Below are positions 13,501 to 22,293 of a stretch of 64,000 nt of DNA, in pieces. Made by a program: the position numbers and the translations under genes. Origin of the DNA: Adiantum capillus-veneris (Eukaryota > Streptophyta > Polypodiopsida > Polypodiales > Pteridaceae); the NCBI GenBank assembly GCA_014529385.2, contig CM043960.1, positions 26,489,896 through 26,553,895 on the forward strand, given 5' to 3'. The notes beneath the pieces were generated by a model. That model worked only from the letters and a program-made list of their open reading frames with translations. It did no database searches and was not told the DNA's origin. Every line of letters begins with the position of its first letter. Positions within the stretch are counted from its first letter, which is position 1.

Positions 13501-16500
13501 CTTCCACCAGCAGGATGATAGTGATACAGGGGGGTCGACCTACACTCCAGCCTGCTACAGACCTTACTCCACAGGAGTGGAGCAGTGAGAGAGCGGAGTG
13601 TTGGGAGCTCATCAGCGGCCTAGCTCTCTGGTTCATCTGGCGGGCCCGTTGTTTCCGCATCTTTGAGGCTCGCCTTGTACCACCAGCAGAGACTGTTCGT
13701 GACTTTTGGCTAGAGCTGATCCATACTCTCAGAGGACAGCTTGAGGGACTACAGGGCAGCTCCGACCGCATGCGGGAGCGCCGCGAGGCTTTCCTTCGTC
13801 TTTGGCACCCTGGGCCGTTTTACTCCATGGTCCAGGGGGTGCTCAGATGGCACTACTGTCCACCTGTGTGGCTTTTCCCTCCTCCCATCTCTTGATTTAG
13901 CCCCATTGTATATATGTTGTTTTTTCATTGGGAGAGTCTTCCCATCATGTTTGTTGTAGCCCTCTCTTGCAGAGGTGGATATAGCCCTATGGGCAGCTTT
14001 CATTAACTAATAGAAGGATCTTTCTCGGAAAAAAAAAAAGTGGAGTCATCCCTCCTCCATGCGTACTATCTACCCCACGTTGATGGAAATCATAAGGGTA
14101 TTCCTGTGCCATGCATCCCTCTCATAAAGTCTGCCTTCCTTGCTCCATACGTGCTCCATATGCTGCAAAAGCACTTGTGCCAGAAGGTTCTAAAGCACCT
14201 GCTCCCCATGGACAGATCCCCCTTGGAGGCAGACCAAATTGACTTTTGGCTCCTGCCTAGAAATCCCTTGATAACTGGCCACTGAATTAGATGCCTTGTT
14301 GTTACTTGACGCTTTGGTTGTTTTTCCCCTTCGTTTTCGCTTTCAGCGGAGGATTGATCATCCCCTTCCACGAGCCATGCGCAAGTGACACCAAAGAGGA
14401 CAATCCTACTTTGGCACGACTTTAGGCACAAAGGGTAATATTAAATACACTTTTACGCCGTGTATGATCCATCGAGTCCTATGGAAAAACAAAGGGATTA
14501 CAAAGAATGAAACTCGATACCTTTTCAAGGCCTCAGGACGAGAAGAAAGCACTTGCTGTATTCAAAATCCAAAAAGCAGCACAGCAATGGTGGTCGACTT
14601 TGTTGTTACATGGACGGGCACCACGGACATGGGTAGAATTCAAACAATTGTTTGCTTCCCTATGGTTGACACCAGCATATGAGGCATAGATTATGATTGC
14701 ATGGAACCACTTGCGCAAGAAGAAGACAGATACTCTTTAAACATACAACCAATGGTTATGGATACATTTTTTTCGGGTGGCTTCCTTTTGAATGGTCAAC
14801 CTTGAAGAATAGATGGAGAGATACTGTTGTGGGTTGTCTCAAGAGTCAACTCTCAAGTTACAAAAAGCATTGTCCAAATAAAAATGCCTCAAGCATACGG
14901 GGGATGGCGGCCCATGCATGGATGGCTATGCATTGCTCCCTCAGAAATTGACGTTTCATGGTGAAAATTCCAAAGACGAATTACAAGACGAGCAAAAGAA
15001 GAAAAGGTTTGGCAAAAGGTAAGCCGAATCAAGCAAAGCGAAGCTGACTTCGGAGCAGAGATTGGTATGGGCTCAAGCCAAGCAAGCGTTTCACTAGTGG
15101 AGAACACGGGCATATTTTTGGAGAGTGTCCTACCAAGGGGGAAGACAAAGCAGCCGAAGAAAGGAGAGCTAAGAAGGGGAAGGCACGAACATAATTAGTT
15201 CATGTGAAGACATAATTTCAAGGATTTGCAAAATCTCTTCGTAACTTTATTTTCGATTGATAAAAGAACAATATTTAGAAGATTAAGACTTTTGGTTTGT
15301 ACAAGTACAAAAGTTAGATATGTTGGTACAGATCAGAATTGAATGAGTGTGAGTGTGGGACCAAGAGAGGCGCTAGGCTATGAAGGGAAATTTTTTTCGG
15401 TGAGAAAAGGGGTTGTATTCTGTGTACGTAAGAGACCTCTGGAAATGCCCAATGGCCTATCCCCGAGAGATGTACAAAAGCCGGGTAACAATGTGTAGGC
15501 TATGTAAACATCAAGGTGGTCAGTACGATGAGTGTAGAATAAACCATTGTGGGGGTGCCTAATGCCACATAATGAGACCATGATCCCGACGGAAAAAAAT
15601 TAACGACCTCTCCCATGTTTGAAGAAAGACGCATCGACGTTGCTCCGCTGCCCTGGAGGAGCCGGCTCAAGAATCCCACTGACTACGAAGAGTATGCAGC
15701 AGCTCAATCCAAATGGTTGTCAAAATGGTGGACGTAGAGGAGGACTGTGAACCCAAAATGTAGGCACATCAAGCCTCTTCCAATTGGAAGGAAATTTTAG
15801 AATCAAGACATCTTTTTTAAAGAGTGAAGACAGATCCAAGATTGCGTGGGATGTAATAAGTGTAAAATGATTCAAGTAGTGAACTACTTGATGAGGAACG
15901 GGTTAACAAAGATATTTTCTAGATTCCTATTTTAAACGGACCCATAACAGCTCCTGGAAGTTTGATTGGAGACAAACGACTTAGCAGATAGTCCTCGGTG
16001 GGAAAATTGGTGGATAATTATTTGGAGTACTCAACACCATGCTCAAGTGGTTGCTCCTACTTCCTTGACAAAGCCTAGAGGGACCTATCCAGACTTTGGA
16101 GGATGGTGTGGAAGACGAGCCAAAGAATGTGTATCTTGATACTCAGTCACGGAACACATGCGTGTTGGCTTCTAGCATTGAGAGCCAGACTATGGAGCAG
16201 GTTGGCTTGATTCATTCCAAGAGGAGATGCTACCGATTTACTTTTCTTCCTTTAAACTATAGCTATTGATGACATGCCAACACAGAATGGTGTCAAGCAG
16301 TGGGAGCGCTAGCCTCTATGGCTAACGCAAGTTCCTAGGACCTCCCACCTGGTGAACGCCAATGGCAGGTGTGCACATTTAATTGACATTGATTGGCAGA
16401 ATGTTCTATCATGGTGTCCTGCAAGATTCTCTTGAGAGGTGGTGTGCTAGATGACATAATGGTCTAAACTTGTCAGATTCCTTCTTCATTCTCGAGGCTC

Positions 16501-18310
16501 TCGACTCCCTTATCTTGTTGTGCATCCACAATTTGAGAGGGGGTGTTAAAAGTTTTGAGGTCACCTCTTAGATTTCCTGTCTAGATCTATTGAGAAGGCT
16601 TCTTTGTGGCAGTGCCCAGCTTTGTGAGGTCATTCCCCCACGCGTCGGCCTTGGTCACTGCCCAAGTATTGTCCAATCTGTCCTTTTCTGAAGCCACTTG
16701 CAGAGGGCGCCCTATTTTTGACCTGGTGTACCTTCATATTCCATATTTCTCAAATCTATGGGGTCGAGGGGTATTTTGGCTGGGTCAGGCAACTCGTGAG
16801 CACCCCTACATAGGAGAGGGGGGAGGTGCCCCATGTTTGGCAGATTGCAGAGACCTGGCAGAGCTTTGTATACTTCTCTTGTTCAGAGATTGCCTCGAAA
16901 GGTTTGTCCCATTTCCCTCCCTCTCCATCTTCTTTCTCTTACATCTTTCTCTCCTCTTCTCCTCTCTTCTATACTTCTGTGTTACCACAACTTTGCTGCA
17001 CTCTGATCCCGCAGGGCACACAAAGGGGTCCGGGGAGGCTGTAAATTATGCTTCGCATACTCAAATACCTGACTACAAGCTTGTGAATTGCACTTGAGAA
17101 CACCTATCCTGAAAGGTGTTGACCTCACCCACCATTCAAAGGACATTCCCATAGGCTAAACATACTTGCATATAATGTTCTTCTCCTTACCCGTATTCCA
17201 GCAGCTGGAGTATCATTTATTTCCTTGATAGAGCCAATTTCAATTCAAGGCACCATTTTCCCCAACATTGAATTGCATTATTGAATTGTCTCAACACAGG
17301 CCAAAAAATAGAATCACACTCAAAAAGTTTAAGGGAGTTGAGAGCACATACTTTTCCTCCTGGCAGGCCTCCAGCCGCTTTAACTAGAACTGGTGGGCAC
17401 TTTGTATCCATGATACAGTCTACATCAGCCCCCAGCTGCTTCAAGCCATCCACTAGATCTCCAATTGGTCTTTCGCGCATACGAGGAATCCCATCAAGCG
17501 TGTAGCTAATGTGCACACATCAACAAACATGAGAGCGATTACTTCAACCTCAAAACAGCAAATAAAGAGAGCCAGTCAAGGGAGATCACCTAGCTCGTCC
17601 ACCTGCTGCAGTGACAACAGCTGTTAGGGGTCTCATTGCAGTTCCAGCATTCCCAAGAAAGAGAAGGATTGACTGCTCTGTTGCACCAACCGGAAAATGG
17701 CCACCACAGCCGACAATGGTTGCTTGGTTTGTAGAAAAATCCTCTTGCACATCCAATCCAAGAGTCTTGAGAGCTCCTACCATAAATCGCACATCCTCGC
17801 TATCAAGTAGGTTCTCCACGACAGTGGTTCCCTGCAAGTGATAAATCATGTAGCTGCTCATCAAATGAAAGACAAAAAAGATATATTTTGAATGCCCCAA
17901 ATCAGACAACATTGTGGAAGCTGCCTGTGAATTATCAATAAGGAGCTGAATATGTCAAGAATCACCTCTGAAAGTGCTGCCAGGAGCAGAATCCTGTTGG
18001 ACAACGACTTTGATCCAGGAAGCTTCAACTTTCCCCTAATATCTTTAACCGGTTGCAGCACAAGATCCTTAACTTTGGCAGTTTTCTCTGTTGGGACTAC
18101 AGTGGCAGCCTGAACAACAAACCCTTGTCTGCGAGAACCTTTTCCCTTAACGCTTAAGGCATGGGAAAGCATCTGTGCAAGCCTCAGACTTCCGGCCCTA
18201 CATCTCTTCTCTACACATGCTGGAAAAAACTTAGAAGAGCCCAACTGAGCATGCATTTCTCTTCCATGAAGCCCACTGCTTACAGGGCGGATGCAAGCCT
18301 CTAAGCTCAT
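4477..18310 (-). CDS. EPSPS: 3-phosphoshikimate 1-carboxyvinyltransferase (EPSP synthase), plastid precursor, 7 exons
   Basis: The product transfers enolpyruvyl from PEP to shikimate-3-phosphate, the sixth step of the shikimate pathway, in plastids. Seven exons join in frame to 522 residues plus stop: 17966-18310, 17590-17831, 17352-17505, 5787-6001, 5386-5714, 4804-4865, 4477-4698. All six introns are GT-AG (134, 84, 11,350, 72, 520 and 105 bp). Residues 1 to about 74 form a Ser/Arg/Ala-rich transit peptide. The mature enzyme shows [10 protein letters not shown] (97-106), [12 protein letters not shown] (175-186), [35 protein letters not shown] and [13 protein letters not shown]. The start is the first in-frame ATG, and total length matches plant precursors. 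The glyphosate-relevant GTAMRP segment has the ordinary sensitive-type Gly, Thr and Pro. Angiosperm genes usually have eight exons, so one intron appears absent here. The large intron holds an antisense LINE. Confidence 0.96.
4804..4865 (-). CDS. EPSPS: EPSPS exon 6 (62-nt microexon)
   Basis: Encodes residues 429-449 ([21 protein letters not shown]), with the Arg/Lys/Glu group of WRVKETERM that contacts PEP. Short and easily missed, it is fixed by acceptor GGTGCAG on one side and donor GTGAGA on the other. Both keep the frame. Confidence 0.94.
5105..5150. repeat. G24 run plus (GA)n inside EPSPS intron 5
   Basis: Twenty-four G residues (5,105-5,128) are followed by TGC and a GA run to 5,150, within the 520-bp intron between exons 5 and 6. 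A short (GT)n(GA)n tract lies at 4,912-4,951 in the same intron. On the transcribed strand these give a C-run and CT-runs. Confidence 0.95.
5386..5714 (-). CDS. EPSPS: EPSPS exon 5 (catalytic Asp)
   Basis: Encodes residues 319-428 plus one base. It contains [17 protein letters not shown] and [15 protein letters not shown], whose Asp is the family's catalytic base. The residue before MPD is Ser, where plant enzymes commonly have Lys and E. coli has Tyr, so the change is unlikely to matter. The split codon G|TT gives Val429. Confidence 0.95.
5787..6001 (-). CDS. EPSPS: EPSPS exon 4
   Basis: Encodes residues 248-318 plus two bases. [17 protein letters not shown] contains the Ser-Ser-Gln group that binds shikimate-3-phosphate. 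The acceptor is TGTGTGCAG. The split codon AA|G at the 3' end gives Lys319, restoring the plant consensus KSPG. Confidence 0.95.
6002..7107. other. EPSPS intron 3, segment before the LINE
   Basis: AT-rich intron DNA with no recognisable coding potential. It ends with the left copy of the LINE target-site duplication (GTGGAGTCATCCCT, 7,094-7,107). Nothing else could be supported. Confidence 0.7.
7094..7107. repeat. LINE target-site duplication, left copy
   Basis: GTGGAGTCATCCCT, identical to 14,040-14,053 directly after the poly-A. This is the signature of target-primed reverse transcription. Confidence 0.93.
7345..9551 (+). pseudogene. LINE ORF1 (gag-like nucleic-acid-binding protein), frameshifted
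   Basis: The frame open from 7,345 to 8,886 lacks a convincing ATG near its start, so the true start is unclear. From about 7,710 it reads as a DUF4283-like domain seen in plant L1 ORF1 proteins. A zinc knuckle follows near 8,300 ([16 protein letters not shown]2CX4HX4C), then a long Pro/Gln/Ser-rich linker. A shift in a C-rich stretch around 8,700-8,880 moves the frame to 8,679-9,551. That frame adds about 215 residues of ordered-looking sequence (motif [12 protein letters not shown] and onward) before a stop that overlaps the ORF2 ATG. I do not recognise this C-terminal part. Confidence 0.82.
7487..7514. repeat. C-run in LINE ORF1 region
   Basis: A run of about 28 C residues, with a second C-rich tract near 7,160-7,210. 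Such runs are length-unstable and hard to sequence, so they may explain uncertainty in the ORF1 N-terminal frame. Confidence 0.85.
9548..13895 (+). pseudogene. LINE ORF2 (endonuclease-reverse transcriptase), two frameshifts and two stops
   Basis: It starts at ATG 9,548. The AP endonuclease domain shows [28 protein letters not shown] and SDHAPV. The reverse transcriptase follows: [23 protein letters not shown], then after a frameshift near 11,240 [29 protein letters not shown] and RQGCPLAP. A second frameshift near 11,655 precedes [11 protein letters not shown] (the catalytic Asp pair) and RYLGCQVG. In-frame TAG codons lie at 12,555 and about 13,290. The C-terminus has a zf-RVT-like CXXC...H...C pattern around 13,318-13,385. 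The protein would be about 1,450 residues, ordinary for a plant L1. Catalytic motifs survive despite the breaks, so decay is recent or mild. Confidence 0.92.
14040..14053. repeat. LINE target-site duplication, right copy
   Basis: GTGGAGTCATCCCT directly after the terminal A-run, identical to 7,094-7,107. Confidence 0.93.
14054..17351. other. EPSPS intron 3, segment after the LINE
   Basis: A 3.3-kb intron segment. A decayed gypsy gag fragment occupies about 14,507-15,194. The rest shows short open frames with no recognisable domain, and it ends at the exon 3 donor. An LTR pair could not be identified around the gag fragment. Confidence 0.65.
14507..15194 (+). pseudogene. Decayed Ty3/gypsy gag fragment
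   Basis: The frame at 14,507-14,689 contains [21 protein letters not shown] and a Leu-Trp-Leu block typical of the retrotransposon gag domain. Compare ARQWWASLRGNGEAPKTW in the intact gypsy gag at 35.6-34.2 kb. After stops and shifts, a degenerate zinc knuckle appears near 15,095-15,130 ([11 protein letters not shown]), with both leading Cys positions replaced. It is followed by a Lys/Arg/Glu-rich tail ending in TAA near 15,193. It lies in the EPSPS intron in antisense orientation. Confidence 0.72.
17352..17505 (-). CDS. EPSPS: EPSPS exon 3
   Basis: Encodes residues 196-247, including [20 protein letters not shown], which is typical of the shikimate-3-phosphate binding domain. It ends in phase 0 at GGAAAA before donor GTATGT. 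The next intron is the 11.35-kb one that carries the LINE. Confidence 0.95.
17590..17831 (-). CDS. EPSPS: EPSPS exon 2 (GNAGTAMRP segment)
   Basis: Encodes residues 116-195 plus two bases of the next codon. It begins [14 protein letters not shown] directly after acceptor TTGCAG. It carries [15 protein letters not shown], the loop that shapes the PEP/glyphosate pocket. The split codon AG|C gives Ser196. Confidence 0.95.
17966..18310 (-). CDS. EPSPS: EPSPS exon 1 (transit peptide and first active-site loop)
   Basis: Encodes residues 1-115. It opens with ATG at 18,310 and a basic, Ser-rich leader with few acidic residues, as expected of a chloroplast transit peptide. Around residues 75-84 the family-typical start of the mature enzyme appears ([10 protein letters not shown]). 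The K-S pair and Arg of [10 protein letters not shown] bind phosphate and PEP in this family. The exon ends in phase 0 after a Glu codon, with donor GTGATT. Confidence 0.95.
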
Positions 18311-18997
18311 TTGGGCAGAAGTATTTCAGATCAAAAACCCTGAAAAGTCTACGTTGATTGGTGTACCACAAAAATGCTCTGCAGATCGTTAACGAAATGC
18401 TAGCATTTAACACATTTGAGCCGCAGGAAGAGGAATGGGAGCTTACTCGAGCAGCAGAGGAATGATGAAACAAGGGACGGGAAAGGGCTGCGTCGACGTT
18501 GCGCACTTTTGATGTATTTTCCTCCTCGTTGCAAATGTAGGCGTGAAAGGCGTGGCTGTGGTGTGAGAAATTGAAAGTTCATCCTCCACGTCTGCTGACT
18601 TGGCACAAGCAATTTGTTGTCCAGTCAAATTTCTCAACTTTGGCTGACCATTCTTTGAAGTTTGAAGCATACGACACATATCACATATGTTCCATACTCT
18701 TTCACACTGGCCGTTTCCTTGGGCCTATACTTTTTGACCTGCTAAAACTAGTCCCTAGTGAGAGTTGCTTCGCAGACAAGCGCCATACCAAATTTAGGAT
18801 TTGCATGCTATTTTGAATTGGAAGCTTGAAAGGTTATTTGTGCCACACTACCATGAAGAGATGATCAATGTACGTGCACAGTGGCAAGAGACGGCACATG
18901 GCTTGCTCTATCACAATTCATGTCACTGTCAAATGTGCATTTCTTCAAGCGTTTTTTTTACACTTGTTTGTTTGGCCTTGCCTTGGCAACCATGTTT

Positions 18998-18998
<1 letters not shown>

Positions 18999-19077
<79 letters not shown>
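18999..19077. repeat. Compound (CT)n(CA)n microsatellite
   Basis: About 29 CT units run directly into about 10 CA units, roughly 0.7 kb upstream of the EPSPS start codon. Confidence 0.97.
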
Positions 19078-19078
<1 letters not shown>

Positions 19079-20455
19079 AAGAGGTTGTATTGTAATCCTT
19101 GAAAAGCCCCCCACGATGCCCAAATGGTGCCAATCCATAAAGGGCAAGTATAAAGTTGTAAATAAACATCAAGCCCAAGGGCAAAAACTTGTAAACGTTG
19201 ATACAGCTAAGCCACATAAGCACGTCTAAAAGGTTGAAAAATCCAAAAAAGGCTGGGGGGAAAACCGGCACCCCAAACCAACAGCACACCTATTACAATG
19301 ATCTCCGAGGGCAAAAAGGTGGCAAAAAGCCAACGCAAGGGTGAAGATAGTAACAGTTGCCCGAAAGAAATAGCACTCCCCAATCTCGCCTAGAAGCCTC
19401 CACCCAACACCAGCTGCCAGCTTACGGCAAATATCTAAATAGAGAGGAGAAATCAATTGAGAAAGAGGATGAGGGTGAAAAGGCTACACGGAGACACCAA
19501 TAATCCCACAACAAGTTACCAAAAAGGACACACGAGCATCTTTAAATGTGAACCACCAAGGAAGTTCTTGTTGAAGGATAAGTCCATTTGCTAAAGGTGG
19601 GTGCTGAAGGAAACATCTTGACCTTGAGGGTAGGAGTGAAAACCTGAATCAAATATTCAAGACCATACTCTTTCAAAGACTAGTTGTACGAGAACTTGGT
19701 AGAGAGGACCCACCCCAAACAAGCATACACGAGCACACAAAGAGGTAGCAATAAGGATATAGAGAAAGAAAAAAACAAAAGCAACAATGACACTACACAT
19801 ATAACTCAAAAACCAAAAAACAAGGAGGGACTGAGGAGGGACGATCCACGCAGGACACTCTGTCATCACAATAGTGATGGAGGAAAATCCCAAGATCTTT
19901 AATCAATCATTTTGATGTCATCACGTGTTCTCATGATTCCTATGTGGACATAATTACTTAAGGTCATCAATGCCTTAATAGTTGTGAAATATAGTAAAAT
20001 TAGAACTTCAACTATTGCTACTTAAGTTTTGTTAATTAAGCTAAGTGATCCAAGGGTAAGCCTTCTCTTTGCGCCAGGAGTAGGGGAGGCCATGCCCTGT
20101 CGTTGGGAGAGGGCACCAGCTCTAGCGGTCGTGCACCGAGGAGAGGAGCCTCAACAGCAGCGGGCTATCCAGGGGATGTCGGTTCTCAGTGTCCAAGATC
20201 TTGATGGGTCTACACGTCTGACTTGTTGGCTATGGAATCTCAGTGGGCAGGGGTGGTATGGGATAAGGGCCCTCAATTGTCCTTTCTTGCATAGTCATCA
20301 GGTTGCTCTCTTAAAAGTTGTCTTTGTCTGCTCGTTCTTAGTGGTTAGCCATCTTTTTCCTTATAGTTGGTTTCAATGCCTCCTCTTGCCTTTCGATCTT
20401 CTTCCCATGATGTCTGTCCAAATGGTCTTGTATATAGCTCAATGTCCCTTGGGCG

Positions 20456-20457
<2 letters not shown>

Positions 20458-20512
<55 letters not shown>
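20458..20512. repeat. (GA)n microsatellite
   Basis: About 27 uninterrupted GA units just left of a decayed gypsy fragment. Confidence 0.97.
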
Positions 20513-20514
<2 letters not shown>

Positions 20515-20571
20515 TAAAATGTGCTCGGATTTATGTGGCTAGGTTGGAGGTTCAATGAAATCAACCAAAAT

Positions 20572-21850
20572 CTAGTAATCAATGACATTGTCGTCCCTAT
20601 GCAAGCGTTTACATAAACGACTTACATAAAAAATTGGATAAATACAACAATGTGCAGGTAAAGAAATTTTGTAAGCCATATCTCCAACTCGCTTGAGTAT
20701 TTTAAAAGGCCTACAATATCTAGGAGATAATTTAAGTGTTGGTCCATGTTTTGGTATACATAAAAATACCTCTTCTCCTTCCATGTAGGTTACTTACTGA
20801 CATTTCTCACCAGCGTACTTTTTATATCGATCTTGTGCTTGTCGAACATTTTGACGAGCAATTTTTAGCATATCCATATGATCTTGGATAAACTCCTTGA
20901 CTTGTTGAAGCTTTTTAGTTGCGAACCCCGCCGTAATTGGTGAGGTGCTCTGCTTTATCAACTTGAGACTTTTGGCAATGCAAGATATAGTCTTGAACAT
21001 ACCCATGTAAACTTGGTAGTAAACTTGTGGTCATACAAGTGCATAAGTTTTCTTTATGCGTGAGTGTCCTACACTAGGACTATCATGACATTCATAAGGA
21101 ATTTGGTGCCGAATGTATGTGTCCATCGATACACAAACTCTCCCCTTGTGGAGCAAGTACCCATCATCTATGGAAAAATTATTCCATCTTTACAGCTCAT
21201 CACTCGAAAGAGGAGAATTGGATGTGGAAGAAATAGACACACTACCAGCATTGAAGTGAGAAGGATCTCTCATTTTGACATGGCTCCACACCTTGGAGTA
21301 CGCATTATCATGCTCACATTTACCCTTTAGAGATTCCAAAAACCCATTTCGAAGTTTTGTGAAGAGAAGAGAGTTGATCTCGAAGATATGACTAAGAGCA
21401 TTAGCTACCACATTGTATCCCCCATTACAATATCAAAGCTTAGTATCATACTCTTAAAGAATCTCAGTCCACTTGGCCTTTTGACCCTTCAAATCAATTT
21501 GTTTTGTAAAGCATTTATTATTTTATGGTCAAACACAATTTCACTTTGAGCCCCATACAAAAATGTCGCCACGTTTTCAAAACAGATGCTATTGCAGAGG
21601 TCTCTTTCATAAGCAGAATAATTTTGTTGTGCATAATCAAGTTTCTTGCTTTCAAAATGCAATTGGCCTTCCCTCTTGTAGAAGGACTACTCCAATAGCA
21701 CAATTACTAGCGTCCATTTTAAACACAAAAGGTTTCATGGGGTCCACAATAGCTAAAATCGGTGTAGTAGCTAGAACGACCTAACTTTGATGTTGAGCTT
21801 CTCCCCACTGAAAGGTTTCCCCTTAGCTTTCGGTTTGCCCATCATAGGAG
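20572..21850 (-). pseudogene. Decayed Ty3/gypsy RNaseH-integrase fragment
   Basis: Reading leftward on the minus strand, RNase H remnants come first (21,703-21,518, KETSAIASVLKTWRHF). Then VANALSHIF (21,411) matches the end of gypsy RNase H. Then come integrase C-terminal pieces: ARQNVRQAQDRYKKYA (about 20,850) and CRPFKILKRVGDMAYKISLP with FYVSRLCKRL (20,784-20,572). The integrase zinc and catalytic core are missing between 21,190 and 21,006, so an internal deletion is inferred. Several frames are used. No LTR was found beside it. Confidence 0.78.
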
Positions 21851-22012
21851 CAACAACTCAAGCATAGTTTTAATGAACCGTCAATAAAAACTTGAAATCC
21901 CAAGAAAATATAAAGCTCTTCCATATTTTTGGGAGAAGGCCATTTATGAATGGAATCCACTTTGGATTTATCCATAACTTTAGAACGCCAAATGCAAATA
22001 ACTTGAAGAGAA

Positions 22013-22204
22013 TGAAGGAGTACGAGCGGAAGTGCGACGCGAGAGAGAGTGCGAGAAGAAGAGCACGACGATATGGTGAAGTCGCTCTACTGTAATGTGT
22101 AGAGCATAGTGAGTTCTTATTAGGTTTTAACAAAAGAATATGTGTACATACCTAGCGGCCCGCCCACTTACCTGGGCGACCACATTGGGCTTTATACCCC
22201 AACA
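22013..22204 (-). repeat. 3' LTR of copia copy 1
   Basis: 192 bp. On the minus strand it starts TGTTGGGGTATAAAG and ends CTCCTTCA (TG...CA). The same LTR is found at 50,624-50,815 and 55,984-56,175. A purine-rich tract on the minus strand (AAGTGGGAGGT) abuts its start. Confidence 0.93.
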
Positions 22205-22293
22205 ACCTCCCACTTAAAGTCCAATGTGGTACTTTAAGTGTGAGAGAAGCTACTATACAAGCTAATATACAACAGATGTAGAGAAGTGATGTA

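Larger units (their letters stand above)
7108..14039 (+). mobile_element. L1-type LINE retrotransposon, full length, with poly-A and target-site duplication
   Basis: The 6.9-kb insert has a C-rich 5' region, a gag-like ORF1 with a CCHC knuckle, and an ORF2 with AP-type endonuclease, reverse transcriptase and a C-terminal CCHC-type motif. It ends in a short 3' UTR and an A-run (14,029-14,039). The flanking GTGGAGTCATCCCT at 7,094-7,107 and 14,040-14,053 is an exact 14-bp duplication, extendable into the A-run. The element is clearly more GC-rich than the surrounding intron. It lies antisense to EPSPS. Frameshifts and stops in both ORFs mean this copy is inactive. Confidence 0.95.
18311..20570. 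other. Region upstream of EPSPS
   Basis: This contains the EPSPS promoter region (minus strand, right of 18,310), but I could not place a TATA box or transcription start with confidence. Microsatellites lie at 18,999-19,077 and 20,458-20,512. The open frames here are mostly low-complexity or show no domain. Confidence 0.55.

Noticed and set aside
16606..17097. 163-residue open frame in EPSPS intron 3
   Set aside because: No recognisable domain, low-complexity Ser/Leu/Phe stretches, and it lies within an intron antisense to the gene.
18929..19147. Open frames made of Ser-Leu or Arg-Glu dipeptides over microsatellites (also at 20,029-20,517, 27,742-28,085, 40,445-40,830, 62,522-62,870)
   Set aside because: They arise from translating CT, GA, GT or CA repeats and have no coding evidence.
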